A stretch of DNA of 64,000 nt from Rhizobium sp. SG_E_25_P2 (GCF_029892285.1 NZ_JARXVM010000002.1:124001-188000); one strand, 5' to 3'; shown: positions 15,335 to 24,356, numbered from the stretch's first letter. The notes: generated by a model from the letters alone, not told the origin. Numbers and translations are program-made.

Positions 15335-15885
15335 TGGCCTGGTTGGCGGCAAAGGTTACCACACCGCCAAGCGGCGAGCCGGTGTCATTGGCGCAGGTTC
15401 GGCAGCGGCTGCGCATCGACGCGACCGACGATGATAATGATATCGAGAGCATGATCCGCGAGGCGCGAGATCATGTGGAGCGGTATTGTAACCTCCGGCT
15501 TTCGCCGCAGGTGATGGAATTGCAGTGCGATAGCTTTGGCGATTTCAACAGGATCTCCGTCAGTCCTATCCGCGGTCTTGGGGCAATTTCTTACATCGAC
15601 GCCACGGGATTAGAGCAGACGCTCTCCAGCGATGTCTATGAGTTGATCTCGCCGATGGATCTTGAATTTGCCATCACGCTCCGCAGGCTGCGGGCGTGGC
15701 CGCAAATTGAGTCAGGGTCGCGGATCACAGTTGTTGTGAATGCCGGATTTAGCGACGTGCCGCCCGCCATTCGTTCGGCAATTTATCTTCATGTAGCCGC
15801 TGGATTCGAGAAGCGAGAGGATGCACCCGATCAGGGTGCGACAACCTTTGATCGTCTTCTCTCAAATTTTCGGCGCAGCTTTTGA
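15334..15885 (+). CDS. Head-tail connector protein (HK97 gp6-like)
   Basis: The 183-residue protein opens with the family signature PPSGEPVSLAQVRQRLRID and continues with a helical DIESMIREARDHVERYC segment. Its strands include an ITVVVNAGFSDVPPAIRSAI stretch near residues 129-148. Connector proteins of this family form a ring under the portal and start the neck. The downstream genes follow the usual order of gp7 (closure), gp10 and terminator proteins. Confidence 0.9.
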   Translation: MAWLAAKVTTPPSGEPVSLAQVRQRLRIDATDDDNDIESMIREARDHVERYCNLRLSPQVMELQCDSFGDFNRISVSPIRGLGAISYIDATGLEQTLSSDVYELISPMDLEFAITLRRLRAWPQIESGSRITVVVNAGFSDVPPAIRSAIYLHVAAGFEKREDAPDQGATTFDRLLSNFRRSF

Positions 15886-15889
15886 CGCT

Positions 15890-16090
15890 GTGGCGCGGGT
15901 TCGGTTCCTTGAGGATTTTGATTACCGACCGTCCGCGTTTTGCGGGCGGGTGGATATTGCGTATCTGGCCGGGATGGAATTGCCGGTGAAGCGCGAATGT
16001 GCGGATGCCGCGATTGCGGCGGGCAAGGCTGTCGAGATCAAGGGGCATCGACGCGATGAGCGGAAAGACTGGCGGCGGGGCGTTGAATGA
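15890..16090 (+). CDS. Small phage protein of the connector region (66 aa)
   Basis: The frame is open from 15,821, but the likely start is GTG 15,890, giving a protein that begins MARVRFLEDFDYRP. Small proteins with this F..DFD and AGM..V...CADAAIAAGKA pattern are common between connector and closure genes of alphaproteobacterial phages. Their function is unknown. The reading overlaps the next gene by 35 bases. Confidence 0.65.
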   Translation: MARVRFLEDFDYRPSAFCGRVDIAYLAGMELPVKRECADAAIAAGKAVEIKGHRRDERKDWRRGVE

Positions 16091-16403
16091 GCGGGTGACG
16101 CTGTCGCGGCCTGTCGCTCAAGAGAATGACTATGGCGGCTCTGTGGATGGCTTTGAGACCGTGACGACGGTCGCGGCCAAATTCACGCCGATGCGCGGCG
16201 GCGAGACGCTGATTGCGGCGCGGCTGACGGGGCGGTCGGTGGTGGTGGCGCGCATCCGCGCATCGACCTTGACGCGGCAGGCGCGGCCTGACTGGCGGTT
16301 GACCGACGCGCGCGCTGCGACAGTCTATAACATCCGTGATGTTATCTTGTCTGACGATCGCGCCTATCTCGATCTGCTGTGCGAAAGCGGGGTTGCGTCA
16401 TGA
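16056..16403 (+). CDS. Head closure / head-tail adaptor protein
   Basis: The 115-residue protein starts at ATG 16,056 behind AAGGGG. It is beta-rich with the family pattern LNERVTLSRPVAQENDYGGSV near its start, AKFTPMRGGETLIAARL in the middle, and DWRLTDARAATVYNIRDV near the end. This matches the SPP1 gp16 / Phage_H_T_join family, which forms the ring that closes the neck after DNA filling. Its stop overlaps the next start (ATGA). Confidence 0.85.
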   Translation: MSGKTGGGALNERVTLSRPVAQENDYGGSVDGFETVTTVAAKFTPMRGGETLIAARLTGRSVVVARIRASTLTRQARPDWRLTDARAATVYNIRDVILSDDRAYLDLLCESGVAS

Positions 16404-16903
16404 GCATGAAGATCAAGAACCGCGACCGGCTGATCCGCAAACTGGCGATGATTCCGCAGGTCGTGCGCGATGAGCTGACCAAAGCGCTCGACAAGTCTGG
16501 CAAGGAAATGAGCGACCTGGCGCAGCGGTTTGCCCCTGTCGACAGCGGCGCGCTCAAGGCCTCGATCGGTTACCAGTTCGGCGACTATGCGGCCGACAAC
16601 GCCAATGTGCGCGGGGTCAATTCCGGCGGTGGCGGCCATGATCTGGCGGTGACCGTTCATGCCGGATCGAAAGACGCATGGTATGCCTCGCTCGTCGAAT
16701 TCGGCACATCGTCGCATGAAATCACGGCAAAGAATTCGGCAGTGCTGGCCGATGGCGTCAAGATCTATGGACGCAAGGTCAAGCATCCCGGCTCCAATGC
16801 GCAGCCGTTCTTTTTCCCCGCCTATCGGCTTACCAAAAAGCGGGCCAAGGGCCGGCTAAAGCGGGCCATGTCGGCAGGCTGCAAAAAAGCGGTGCAGGGA
16901 TGA
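16400..16903 (+). CDS. HK97 gp10-like neck/tail completion protein
   Basis: This 167-residue protein starts at the ATGA overlap. The family signature is clear: an N-terminal helix (LIRKLAMIPQVVRDELTKAL), then LAQRFAPVDSGALKASIG, AWYASLVEFGTSSHE, and AQPFFFPAYRLTKKRAKGRLKRA near the end. Proteins of the HK97 gp10 / putative tail-component group act at the head-tail joint. It is followed by the DUF3168 tail terminator in the usual order. Confidence 0.9.
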   Translation: MSMKIKNRDRLIRKLAMIPQVVRDELTKALDKSGKEMSDLAQRFAPVDSGALKASIGYQFGDYAADNANVRGVNSGGGGHDLAVTVHAGSKDAWYASLVEFGTSSHEITAKNSAVLADGVKIYGRKVKHPGSNAQPFFFPAYRLTKKRAKGRLKRAMSAGCKKAVQG

Positions 16904-17295
16904 TCGGGCCTGAATTTCAGAAGGTGGTGCGTCTGGCGCTCGTCGCTGGCGATGTATGCGGCGGGCGCGTTCATGACCGCGTGCCGAGCACTGCCGTGTT
17001 TCCCTATGGGCAACTCGGCGAAGAGCAGGTGATCGACGACGGCAATTCCTGCGGCGATGCATGGGAGGTCTATCTTGACCTGCATTTGTGGTCGCGGCCT
17101 GACGACGGCTCCAAGCGTGAGCTGAAGGACCAGGCCAAGGCTGCGGGCGCCGCCATCAAGGGCATTGGGGCAAGCGCCATCGCAGGCCTGCGCATCACCG
17201 ATATTGTGGCGGAATCTTTTCGGGCGATCGATGACCCGGACGGAATTACCAAGCACGGAATTCTCACTATCCGGGCGCTCGTTGACGAGGCCTGA
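16900..17295 (+). CDS. Tail terminator-like protein (DUF3168)
   Basis: The protein has 131 residues and overlaps the upstream stop (ATGA). It follows the DUF3168 pattern: GGRVHDRVPSTAVFPYGQLGE near the start, a WEVYLDLHLWSR strand pair in the middle, and a C-terminal HGILTIRALVDE strand. Members form the hexameric ring that ends tail-tube growth and joins the tail to the head, as lambda gpU does. Confidence 0.9.
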   Translation: MIGPEFQKVVRLALVAGDVCGGRVHDRVPSTAVFPYGQLGEEQVIDDGNSCGDAWEVYLDLHLWSRPDDGSKRELKDQAKAAGAAIKGIGASAIAGLRITDIVAESFRAIDDPDGITKHGILTIRALVDEA

Positions 17296-17310
17296 CAAAG
17301 GAGCGGACAG

Positions 17311-17760
17311 ATGACTGCAGTCAAGACCATGAATGGCACCAGCCTTTTGGTGCAGATCAGCGACGGGGGCTCTCCGGAATCCTTTGTCCATGATTGCCTT
17401 GTAAACGCAGAGCGTTCGATCCAATTTTCATCCGATGGCGACGCCGTCACCATTCCCGATTGCGACGAGCCGGACAAGCCCGGCTGGAAAGAGCAGTTCA
17501 AGGACGGCCTGCAGGCAACCATCGAAGGGGCCGGCATGCTGCACACTGCGTCTGTCGAGAAGTGGTTTGACTGGTTTCGCTCCGGCGACCTGAAGCGCGT
17601 GCGCGTCCGCGTCGATGTAACCGCCGCCAATGGCGGCGGTTATTGGGCCGGCGACTGGCACCTGATGTCGTTCGGAGTCAGCGGCGCCCGTAAGAGCAAA
17701 AGTCAGGTGTCACTAACGCTTATGTCGAGCGGACCTGTCAGCTGGACGGACGCCACCTGA
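17311..17760 (+). CDS. Major tail tube protein
   Basis: ATG 17,311 is preceded by AAGGAG, the strongest ribosome site of the tail module, as expected for a high-copy structural protein. The 149-residue product has the beta-sandwich layout of siphovirus tube proteins (GTSLLVQISDGGSPESF; VTIPDCDEPDKPGWKEQ; GYWAGDWHLMSFGVSG; SQVSLTLMSSGPVSW). It stacks as hexamers around the tape measure. The gene order between terminator and tail chaperones supports the call. Confidence 0.9.
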   Translation: MTAVKTMNGTSLLVQISDGGSPESFVHDCLVNAERSIQFSSDGDAVTIPDCDEPDKPGWKEQFKDGLQATIEGAGMLHTASVEKWFDWFRSGDLKRVRVRVDVTAANGGGYWAGDWHLMSFGVSGARKSKSQVSLTLMSSGPVSWTDAT

Positions 17761-18131
17761 TGCATGGTCTTGTTTCCCTGCCATTCGGGTCAGATGGCGT
17801 TGATCATGACTTCCGGTTGACGCTGTCCTGTCTTATCGCGGTTGAAGATGAAACCGGCGAGGCGATCACCGTTACGGCGGCGAAGCTGCACACCGCTACG
17901 GCGACTACAAAAGAGATCATGTCGGTGCTTGTCTGGGGGTTGGTCGGCTCTGGCCGCAATCTATCAGAGGCTCGCGACCTGGTGCGACTGGCGTTCGACG
18001 CCTGGCCGCGCGATGGTCTGACCAAGGTCGCCTATATGGTTGCAGTCGCAGGGTTGTCCCGCGCTTATTCTCCCTCGCTTTCGGGGGAGGCGGAAGCGCC
18101 AGCGAGCCAGAGCGGATCGACGCTGGCGTGA
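17760..18131 (+). CDS. Tail assembly chaperone (GTA-gp10 / TAC_11-like)
   Basis: The 123-residue protein starts within the stop of the tube gene. Its helical core (KEIMSVLVWGLVGSGRNLSEA; LVRLAFDAWPRDGL) matches the Phage_TAC_11 group seen also in gene transfer agents. These chaperones coat the tape measure before tube assembly. Near its end a GGGGGAG heptamer (18,083-18,089) precedes a -1 frame that stays open into the next gene, so a longer fused chaperone may be made by frameshifting. Confidence 0.8.
   Translation: MHGLVSLPFGSDGVDHDFRLTLSCLIAVEDETGEAITVTAAKLHTATATTKEIMSVLVWGLVGSGRNLSEARDLVRLAFDAWPRDGLTKVAYMVAVAGLSRAYSPSLSGEAEAPASQSGSTLA
18083..18089 (+). promoter_or_regulatory. Candidate -1 ribosomal frameshift site
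   Basis: The zero-frame codons are TCG GGG GAG. Slipping back one base lets the GGG codon re-pair fully, while the next codon re-pairs in part. The -1 frame has no stop from here into the gene at 18,128-18,304. Tail chaperone pairs in lambda-like phages are made this way. Confidence 0.4.
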
Positions 18132-18304
18132 TCTTCTCAAGATCCGCACTGATGGGCGTCGACTGGCGCTCACTCACACTTTCGGAATTCAACCTGATCT
18201 CGCGAGGTTGGGCTCGCGCCAATGGCGTGGATACATCCGAACCTCCGGACGAAGATGAATTCGAAGCGGCGCTCGCCGCTGTTAAAGCACTGGATGGCGG
18301 TTGA
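18128..18304 (+). CDS. Second tail assembly chaperone (58 aa)
   Basis: GTG 18,128 overlaps the upstream stop (GTGA); ATG 18,152 is an alternative inner start. The product has MGVDWRSLTLSEFNLISRGW followed by an acidic helical tail. This position and size match the small protein between the TAC_11 chaperone and the tape measure in gene transfer agents (TIGR02216-like, rcc01693 position), and the WRSLTLSEF part resembles it loosely. It may be translated on its own or as the -1 frameshift extension of the upstream chaperone. Confidence 0.7.
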   Translation: MIFSRSALMGVDWRSLTLSEFNLISRGWARANGVDTSEPPDEDEFEAALAAVKALDGG

Positions 18305-18306
18305 TC

Positions 18307-20274
18307 ATGGCGATCGAAGCGGAACGGCTGGTGGCGGTGCTGGAAGCGCGGTTCACCGAATTTGAAAAAGCGGTGGATCGCGCGCAGCAGAAATTTGCCG
18401 GAACCAGCGCCGCTATCGAGCAGCGCGGCGATGCGTTGGCGGCAAATATCACGCGCTCTGCAGCGCGCGGCGCTAGCGGGCTGGAGCGGTTGTCAAAGGC
18501 GACGCGCGACACGCAGGTGAATACTGGAAGCCTAACGGCGCAGTTTCAGGATATTGCCGTGCAATTGGCCGGTGGTCAGTCGCCGTTTCTCATCGCTTTG
18601 CAACAGGGGACGCAGGTTACGCAGGCGTTCGGCAATTCCGGCGTGCGCGGCGCAATTGCCGGCGTGGGCGGCGCGCTTCTTGGGTTGATTAATCCGGTGT
18701 CGCTGGTGACTTTGGGGTTGATCGCCGCCGGGGGCGCGGCGCTTCAGTATTTCATGAGTTCGGAAAATGGCGGCGCACAGACAGAGGACAGTCTTCGCCG
18801 GCAAGGCCAGCTCATCGACGATGTTGTACAGAAATATGGCGACGCGCTTCCGAAGCTGCGTGCCTATCGTGAAGAGCAGGCAAGGGCAGTGGAGGCGTCC
18901 AATTTGACTGCCGCTGCCGAAGGCCCGGCGCAGGCTGAGGCAAAAAAGATCGAGGACGTTCTCGCTACGATCAACCGTGAATATTCTGCCGCCATGCAAG
19001 ACTTGCGGTCATATGGCGACGACACCAAAACGGTCGTTGCGGATCTCGCAAGCGCATTTTCAAGTCTGCAAACCAAGATCCAAGACGGCAAGGCGACCAC
19101 AGAAGATCTGACTTCGGCGCAGAATGCGCTGCAAGCGGCGCTCGACAATTATGGAAAGCCTTCGGTGATTGAGTTCGGAAACGCCTTTGCCGGCATTCTT
19201 CCGCAGATTCAGGCGGCCATTTCTGCTGTATCTGACTTTCGGGCGGAAGCTGCCAATGCGGTTGGCGGGCTGTCGTTTGATAAGGCAATCAAGAATTCAA
19301 CACTGCCGCAGCTTGATCCGCTTGGTTTTATCAACGAGGAACGCGACCGGCAGGCGCGGGCCAATGCGACCAGGTCGCAATATGAGATCGAACAGGAGCG
19401 GCTTGCGCGATCGGCGTCGCGCGGCGGCGGCGAAAAGACCAATTCTTACGAGAGCGCCACAGAATCCGTGAAGGAGCGGATAGCAACGCTGACGGCGGAA
19501 ACGGATGCGTTGTCGCAGCTCAATCCGCTTGTCGAGGATTATGGCTATGCGCAGGAAAAGGCCCGCACCGAGGCGGATTTGCTTAGTTCAGCGCAGAAGG
19601 CAGGGCTGGCGATCACGCCAGAACTCAGGGCGGAAATTGCGCAACTGGCGGATGGATACGCCTCGGCGACGGTCGCATCCAAGCAGCTCGCCGAGCAAAG
19701 CCAGAAAACCAAAGCAGCGATGGCTTTCGCGAAAGATCTGACCTCTGGCGCTCTCAGCGACATGCGCTCCGCATTGGAGGACGGCAAGATCTCCTGGCAG
19801 GAATTTGGCGACATGGCGATCAATGTGCTCAACAAGATCGCCGATAAGGCGCAAGACGCGCTGGTCGACGCGCTGTTTTCCGGCGCGTCCGGTACGGGAG
19901 GTTTCAGCCTCTTGTCGCTCTTCGGACTTGGAAGTTCGGCCTCGACTGTGGCGACTAGCGGCGGCGGCGTGTTTTCGGCGACTGGCGCCGCCGCCAGCTC
20001 GGCGCGCGTCGCGAGCGGATTGCCTAGCGATCTTGTAAGTTCGGCGTCGGTGAACCGCCTCGGCGCGGCAAGCCTGAAGCCCACTTCTCAGCGCGTCGAT
20101 GTGAGTGTCGGCGTCGATATGGATAGCGATGGAAATTGGAAGAGCCATGTAAAAAACGTCGCCCGCAGCGCCGCAGCGCCCGTGGTGCGCGACGGCATCA
20201 ATCTCTACCGCAAACACCAGTTTCACGATGATGTGGCGCGGCATGCTGCCCGGCCGCGCGTGAGGGGCAAATGA
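18307..20274 (+). CDS. Tail tape measure protein
   Basis: This 655-residue protein is predicted mainly helical. An N-terminal region (about 1-105) has AQFQDIAVQLAGGQSPFLIA, the tape-measure signature of lambda-H type proteins. A hydrophobic segment follows at about 115-150 (AIAGVGGALLGLINPVSLV). Long coiled coils extend to ~490, then Gly/Ser/Ala-rich sequence and a basic end. At about 1.5 angstrom per residue of helix it would set a tail near 100 nm. It follows the chaperones and precedes the distal tail genes, as usual. Confidence 0.93.
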   Translation: MAIEAERLVAVLEARFTEFEKAVDRAQQKFAGTSAAIEQRGDALAANITRSAARGASGLERLSKATRDTQVNTGSLTAQFQDIAVQLAGGQSPFLIALQQGTQVTQAFGNSGVRGAIAGVGGALLGLINPVSLVTLGLIAAGGAALQYFMSSENGGAQTEDSLRRQGQLIDDVVQKYGDALPKLRAYREEQARAVEASNLTAAAEGPAQAEAKKIEDVLATINREYSAAMQDLRSYGDDTKTVVADLASAFSSLQTKIQDGKATTEDLTSAQNALQAALDNYGKPSVIEFGNAFAGILPQIQAAISAVSDFRAEAANAVGGLSFDKAIKNSTLPQLDPLGFINEERDRQARANATRSQYEIEQERLARSASRGGGEKTNSYESATESVKERIATLTAETDALSQLNPLVEDYGYAQEKARTEADLLSSAQKAGLAITPELRAEIAQLADGYASATVASKQLAEQSQKTKAAMAFAKDLTSGALSDMRSALEDGKISWQEFGDMAINVLNKIADKAQDALVDALFSGASGTGGFSLLSLFGLGSSASTVATSGGGVFSATGAAASSARVASGLPSDLVSSASVNRLGAASLKPTSQRVDVSVGVDMDSDGNWKSHVKNVARSAAAPVVRDGINLYRKHQFHDDVARHAARPRVRGK

Positions 20275-20924
20275 CAACGCTTCTTTATATCGCGACAGAG
20301 TTCTGGCGGCGTATTCGCTTTGCGGATCGTCCTGCATTCCAGTTGATGGAATATCGATCGGAATCCATGGACGGAGCCGGGAACGTACTCGGGTCGCGGC
20401 GTGGGCAGCCGAAGTGGATGGTTTCCGTCAAAACGCGCTCCGGCATGCATGACGATGATGTCTATGTCCAGGGATGCTGCGAGGCGCTGCTTGCGCGTAG
20501 CGGCGGATTTCTTGCCTATGACATCAGGCGGCCTTGGCCTGTTGGCGATGCTGACGGTGCGCTATCGCAGGGTCACGCGGGCACGATCCGGATCAATTCA
20601 AAAGGCAGCGACAATCGCAGTTTGTCGCTCAAGAATATGCCGCTAATCACCTTGCAGCCTGGCGATCTTTTTTCGGTGCGCAATAACGATGGCTATCGGC
20701 AGCTGTTTCGCGCGGCTGAAGAGGCGGGCATTACGAGCGCAAATACAACAGGACTTTTCCAGGTGCGGCCCTTCCTGCCTTCGTGGGTGCAGGTCGATGA
20801 CGAGGTCGCAATTTTCCGCCCGCAGATGATGTTTAAAATCATGGCGGACAGTTATTCCGTCTCGCCCGGCGCGGGCAACGCCTCGGGCGGGCTGAGTTTT
20901 ACGGCGATCTCGGTGTCGAAATGA
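20271..20924 (+). CDS. Distal tail protein-like (217 aa)
   Basis: The start overlaps the tape-measure stop (ATGA). The 217-residue protein is beta-rich (FWRRIRFADRPAFQLMEYRS; LSLKNMPLITLQPGDLFSV; QVRPFLPSWVQVDDEVAIF). No named family is recognised with certainty. Being first after the tape measure, it occupies the place of the distal tail hexamer that caps the tube and holds the hub. Confidence 0.6.
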   Translation: MTTLLYIATEFWRRIRFADRPAFQLMEYRSESMDGAGNVLGSRRGQPKWMVSVKTRSGMHDDDVYVQGCCEALLARSGGFLAYDIRRPWPVGDADGALSQGHAGTIRINSKGSDNRSLSLKNMPLITLQPGDLFSVRNNDGYRQLFRAAEEAGITSANTTGLFQVRPFLPSWVQVDDEVAIFRPQMMFKIMADSYSVSPGAGNASGGLSFTAISVSK

Positions 20925-21562
20925 AAGTCTATTCGACGGCGACAACGAATTATCGGGAGGCGTTGCGGGATTTCTGGCCTGTGCATCTGCTGTCGTTCCG
21001 GGTTCGGGATCGCGAGACCAGCGCTCACGTCTGGTATCACTTTTCGACCCGCGACGACGATGAGGAAATCGCGGTGGTGGATCCCGATACTGGCAATACA
21101 GTGCTGCGCAGCTATCGCGGCGGCGGGCATATCGTCTCGGTCGATCCGATCGTGCGGTACGAGGGTGTATCGATCCGCAATGTGAGCGTGCGGATGTCGG
21201 CGGTCTCGGACGCCGTTCGCGAGATGCTGTATGGCTATGACGCGCGCGATGCGCATGTGGAATGGCATATCGGCGAGACCGAGGAAGGGACGGGGCTGCT
21301 TGTCGATACGCCCAATCTCGAATTCGAGGGGCTGATCGACGAGGCGAACCGGGCCGACAGCGCGCTGTCGATCTGGGCGCAATCGCCGCCGGTATCAGAC
21401 AGCGATTTCACGCTGTCGCTCGCGCCCTGGCATTCGGTGCTGCAGCGGGCCAACGCCGCCAAGCGGACGCTGGCCGTGGGGCAGGAGCGCGGCGGCGACG
21501 GGATATACCGCTATGCCGATGCGGCGCATCGCTGGAATGATCTGACATGGGGCAAAGTGTGA
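20921..21562 (+). CDS. Tail hub-region protein (213 aa)
   Basis: This protein overlaps both neighbours and has 213 residues. Strand-rich segments include HLLSFRVRDRETSAHVWYHF, GGGHIVSVDPIVRYEGVSIR and GLLVDTPNLEFEGLIDEANR. Size, strand pattern and place recall DUF2163-type hub proteins of gene transfer agents (gp13 position), but the defining motifs are not clear. It is probably part of the baseplate hub between the distal tail protein and the peptidase-like gene. Confidence 0.55.
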   Translation: MKVYSTATTNYREALRDFWPVHLLSFRVRDRETSAHVWYHFSTRDDDEEIAVVDPDTGNTVLRSYRGGGHIVSVDPIVRYEGVSIRNVSVRMSAVSDAVREMLYGYDARDAHVEWHIGETEEGTGLLVDTPNLEFEGLIDEANRADSALSIWAQSPPVSDSDFTLSLAPWHSVLQRANAAKRTLAVGQERGGDGIYRYADAAHRWNDLTWGKV

Positions 21563-21993
21563 TGGGCGGATCGATTGTTTCGCGCGCCGGCTGGCCTGAT
21601 GACTGGCGGTCGCGGCTGATCCGTTTTCTCGAGAGCCGTGAGCGCGCCGGGTTCGAATGGGGCTCGCGCGACTGTTTCCTGATGGTGGCGGATGCTGTCA
21701 TGGCGATGACTGATCGTGATCCGGCGGCTGAATTGCGTGGGCGCTATCGCACCGAGACGGGCGCGGCAAGGATGCTGCGCAGCGCTGGCTGCGCCGATAT
21801 GCGCGATGCCGCCTTGATTTTGTTTCGCGCCATTGATGTCGTCGACGCCACATGCGGGACGATCGGGCTGATCGAGCAAGACGGGCGCTGGAGCCTCGGG
21901 ATCTTCTGCGGATCGTATTTTTACGTGCAATCATCGCTTGGGCTTGGCATCCTGCCGCGCTCGGCGGCGGCTCTGGCTTTCGAGGTGATCTGA
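21562..21993 (+). CDS. DUF6950 / NlpC-P60-like tail peptidase
   Basis: ATG 21,562 overlaps the upstream stop; ATG 21,547 would add five residues. The 143-residue protein has the signature FEWGSRDCFLMVADAVMAMT (about residues 30-49), with Cys in the papain-like nucleophile place, then DPAAELRGRYRTETGA. Members sit before the tail tip gene and are thought to trim cell wall during DNA entry. A matching His is less obvious (none in the usual G-H-V context), so activity is uncertain. Confidence 0.8.
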   Translation: MGGSIVSRAGWPDDWRSRLIRFLESRERAGFEWGSRDCFLMVADAVMAMTDRDPAAELRGRYRTETGAARMLRSAGCADMRDAALILFRAIDVVDATCGTIGLIEQDGRWSLGIFCGSYFYVQSSLGLGILPRSAAALAFEVI

Positions 21994-24356
21994 TGCCGCA
22001 GGTGTTTGCGCCGCTCGTCGCAGCGATCGGGATCACGGGCACGGCTGCGACGGTTGTGTCGTCGGCGTTGGCGCTGGGCGCCACGACGGCGGCGCAATAT
22101 GTCATTGGCCAGGCGACGACGCAAAAGCCGGAGAGCGGCACAAAGCTGCAGGCGGTCGGCGGCGGCACCATCAATCAGGCGATCCTTCTCGGCGAAAAGG
22201 AAACGGCGGGATCGCTGATCTATCGCGGCTCCTATGGCTATGAGAACCGCACGCCCAATTCGCATCATGTGCGGGTCTATGCCTGTTCGGATGCGCCTGC
22301 GGACGGAATGATGACGCATGTGTGGGCGGATGGCGGCAAGCGGGCGCTCGGCGAGACTGAGGAATATGAGGGCTATCCGGTTCCCTATTTCGATGAGGAT
22401 GGCGCAAACCGGCTGTGGATCAAGGCGTTGACCGGATCGCAGACCACGGCGAATGGCTATCTGCGCGCAAAATTCGGCGAGGACGCATCGCGGCCCTGGA
22501 TGGACGATATGATTGGCCGCCAGCGGACAATCGTGATCGTGACGCAGCGGCTCTACAAGAAAAAGCCGCGCGGGCTGATCGACTGCCGGTTCGTGTTTCG
22601 CGGCATGCCTGTCTATGACTGGCGGCAGGATTCGACCAATGGCGGATCCGGATCGCAGCGTTGGGGCAGCGAGGCGACCTATGTGCTTCGCCGCAACGCG
22701 ATCGTGCTCGCCTATAATATCGCGCGCGGCGTGATGGTCGCAGGCGAGGTGATTTATGGCGGGCCGAACTTTCCGGCGCGGCGGTTTGACCGCGACAGCT
22801 GGACGGCGGCGGCAAATGTCGCCGACGAAGATCTTGAGCTTGCCAGCGGCGGGACCATCAAGCGCGGCGCGGGGGGCGCGGAGATCAGCCTTGACGAAGA
22901 GCCGTTGACGGTGATCGAGCGGCTGCTGGCGTCGGCGGGATACCGGATGGTGATTTCGGGCGGGGTGATGAAGCTTGCATCCATGGCGGCGGGCGCCAGC
23001 GTGATGTCGTTTACCGACGATGATGTGGTGGTGACGCAGGATGCGACGCAACGGCTTTTCCCGGCGCGCGAGGATATCGCCAATGTGATCACCGGCGCCT
23101 ATACGTCGCCCGAGGATGCGGGGGAGTCTAAACCGTATAGGGAGCGCTCGCGCCCGGCCTATGTGACTGAGGATGGCGGCGAGCGGCGGGCGCGGGAGCT
23201 GAACCTGCCTTATGTGCGGCACGGCGTGCAGGCGCAGAAACTGGCGTCGCTGGCGCTCAATGACAACAGGCGGTTTCGCAGTCATGTGGTCTATCTGCCA
23301 TCGATCGCGCGCAAGCTTGAGCCGGGCGATGCGGTGACATTCACCAGCGACGAATACGGCTATTCAGCCAAAAAATTTCTGCTCGGCGATGTGGTTCTGA
23401 ACGATGACGGGCTGGTGTCGGCAGCCATTCGCGAGGCGGATGCGACGGATGCGGATTTTCCGACCTCCGACCAGCAGGTGGACACAGCAGGCGTCTATGG
23501 CGACATCGTTGCCGAGACGCAAGTTGCGGTGTTTACGGCGTCGCCGGCGGTGGTGAAAAACGCCAGCGGCAAGGCGCGGATCCCGGCGATCCGGCTGGCA
23601 TGGGAAACCGAGGCCGACGATGTCGACGCCCGGTCCATGCGCTACTGGGTGCGGCGGCTTGGCGATACAGACATCATCGACTCGGGGCGGTTCGATTTCG
23701 AGGATGGGACCGGGTTGATTTCCGGTCGCCTGATCGATGCGCTGGTCTATGAGGTGCAATGCCAGATCGCGCCCTATTCGGATCGCGACACCGATCGCAG
23801 CGACTGGGTGACGGTGGCGGCGGGGTCGGTCAAGGGCCGGGCAAGCCGGATCGCCTCGTCGGGCTTTGCGCTGATGGCGCGGAAATCGCCGGCGCTCAAC
23901 TGGTCCGGCGACACGGTTGGACAGACCTATGTCGAGACGATCTCGGTGACCCGGGCGATCCGCGTCAGCAATGACGACGCCAATCCGGTGCGGCTGCAGC
24001 TGTCTGGCCGGCTGCGGCTCAATTGCCAGGACGACGGTTCAAACGGCGACGGCGCAAGCTTTTTAATAGCCGTGCTGAAAGTGGAAGCGCGCGCGCCCGG
24101 CGCGAGCGACTGGCGCGATATTCGCAACGGCAAATCGCTGCGGCTGGAAAGCCGGGCGGCGGGCCGGGCGAATGTGAAGCCGAAAAACGGGACGATCCGC
24201 GAAGTGTTTTCGCACCTGCCCGGAAAGAAGGATGGCGGCGACTGGCGCTATCGCGTGACGCTGATCGTGCGGCACAAGCGCGGGGCGGGACGGGAATGGG
24301 ACCGGGCGGCGGTGCTGGCCGGGGCGACGCTGGCGGCGAGCTGGGAGCGGGATTGA
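21993..24356 (+). CDS. Tail tip / host specificity protein J-like
   Basis: The 787-residue protein starts at the TGATG overlap. An N-terminal hydrophobic stretch (VAAIGITGTAATVVSSALAL) is followed by domains typical of central tip proteins: TINQAILLGEKETAGSLIYR in the first 100 residues, then YGGPNFPARRFDRDSW, VIERLLASAGYRMVISGG, a fibronectin-like beta region at about 540-660, and a C-terminal strand-rich part. It forms the trimeric plug at the tail end and is followed by fibre genes. Confidence 0.85.
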   Translation: MPQVFAPLVAAIGITGTAATVVSSALALGATTAAQYVIGQATTQKPESGTKLQAVGGGTINQAILLGEKETAGSLIYRGSYGYENRTPNSHHVRVYACSDAPADGMMTHVWADGGKRALGETEEYEGYPVPYFDEDGANRLWIKALTGSQTTANGYLRAKFGEDASRPWMDDMIGRQRTIVIVTQRLYKKKPRGLIDCRFVFRGMPVYDWRQDSTNGGSGSQRWGSEATYVLRRNAIVLAYNIARGVMVAGEVIYGGPNFPARRFDRDSWTAAANVADEDLELASGGTIKRGAGGAEISLDEEPLTVIERLLASAGYRMVISGGVMKLASMAAGASVMSFTDDDVVVTQDATQRLFPAREDIANVITGAYTSPEDAGESKPYRERSRPAYVTEDGGERRARELNLPYVRHGVQAQKLASLALNDNRRFRSHVVYLPSIARKLEPGDAVTFTSDEYGYSAKKFLLGDVVLNDDGLVSAAIREADATDADFPTSDQQVDTAGVYGDIVAETQVAVFTASPAVVKNASGKARIPAIRLAWETEADDVDARSMRYWVRRLGDTDIIDSGRFDFEDGTGLISGRLIDALVYEVQCQIAPYSDRDTDRSDWVTVAAGSVKGRASRIASSGFALMARKSPALNWSGDTVGQTYVETISVTRAIRVSNDDANPVRLQLSGRLRLNCQDDGSNGDGASFLIAVLKVEARAPGASDWRDIRNGKSLRLESRAAGRANVKPKNGTIREVFSHLPGKKDGGDWRYRVTLIVRHKRGAGREWDRAAVLAGATLAASWERD

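Noticed and set aside
15821-16090. 89-codon version of the small connector-region gene
   Set aside because: The first 23 codons lie over the upstream connector gene without a ribosome site; GTG 15,890 gives the family-like start.
21921-23285. 454-codon minus-strand frame
   Set aside because: Antisense shadow of the tail tip gene; Arg/His-rich without domains.
9990-24356. Gene transfer agent instead of a prophage
   Set aside because: Some tail chaperone genes resemble GTA genes, but the presence of repressor, operators, replication genes, endolysin and an att scar in a tRNA shows a true phage.
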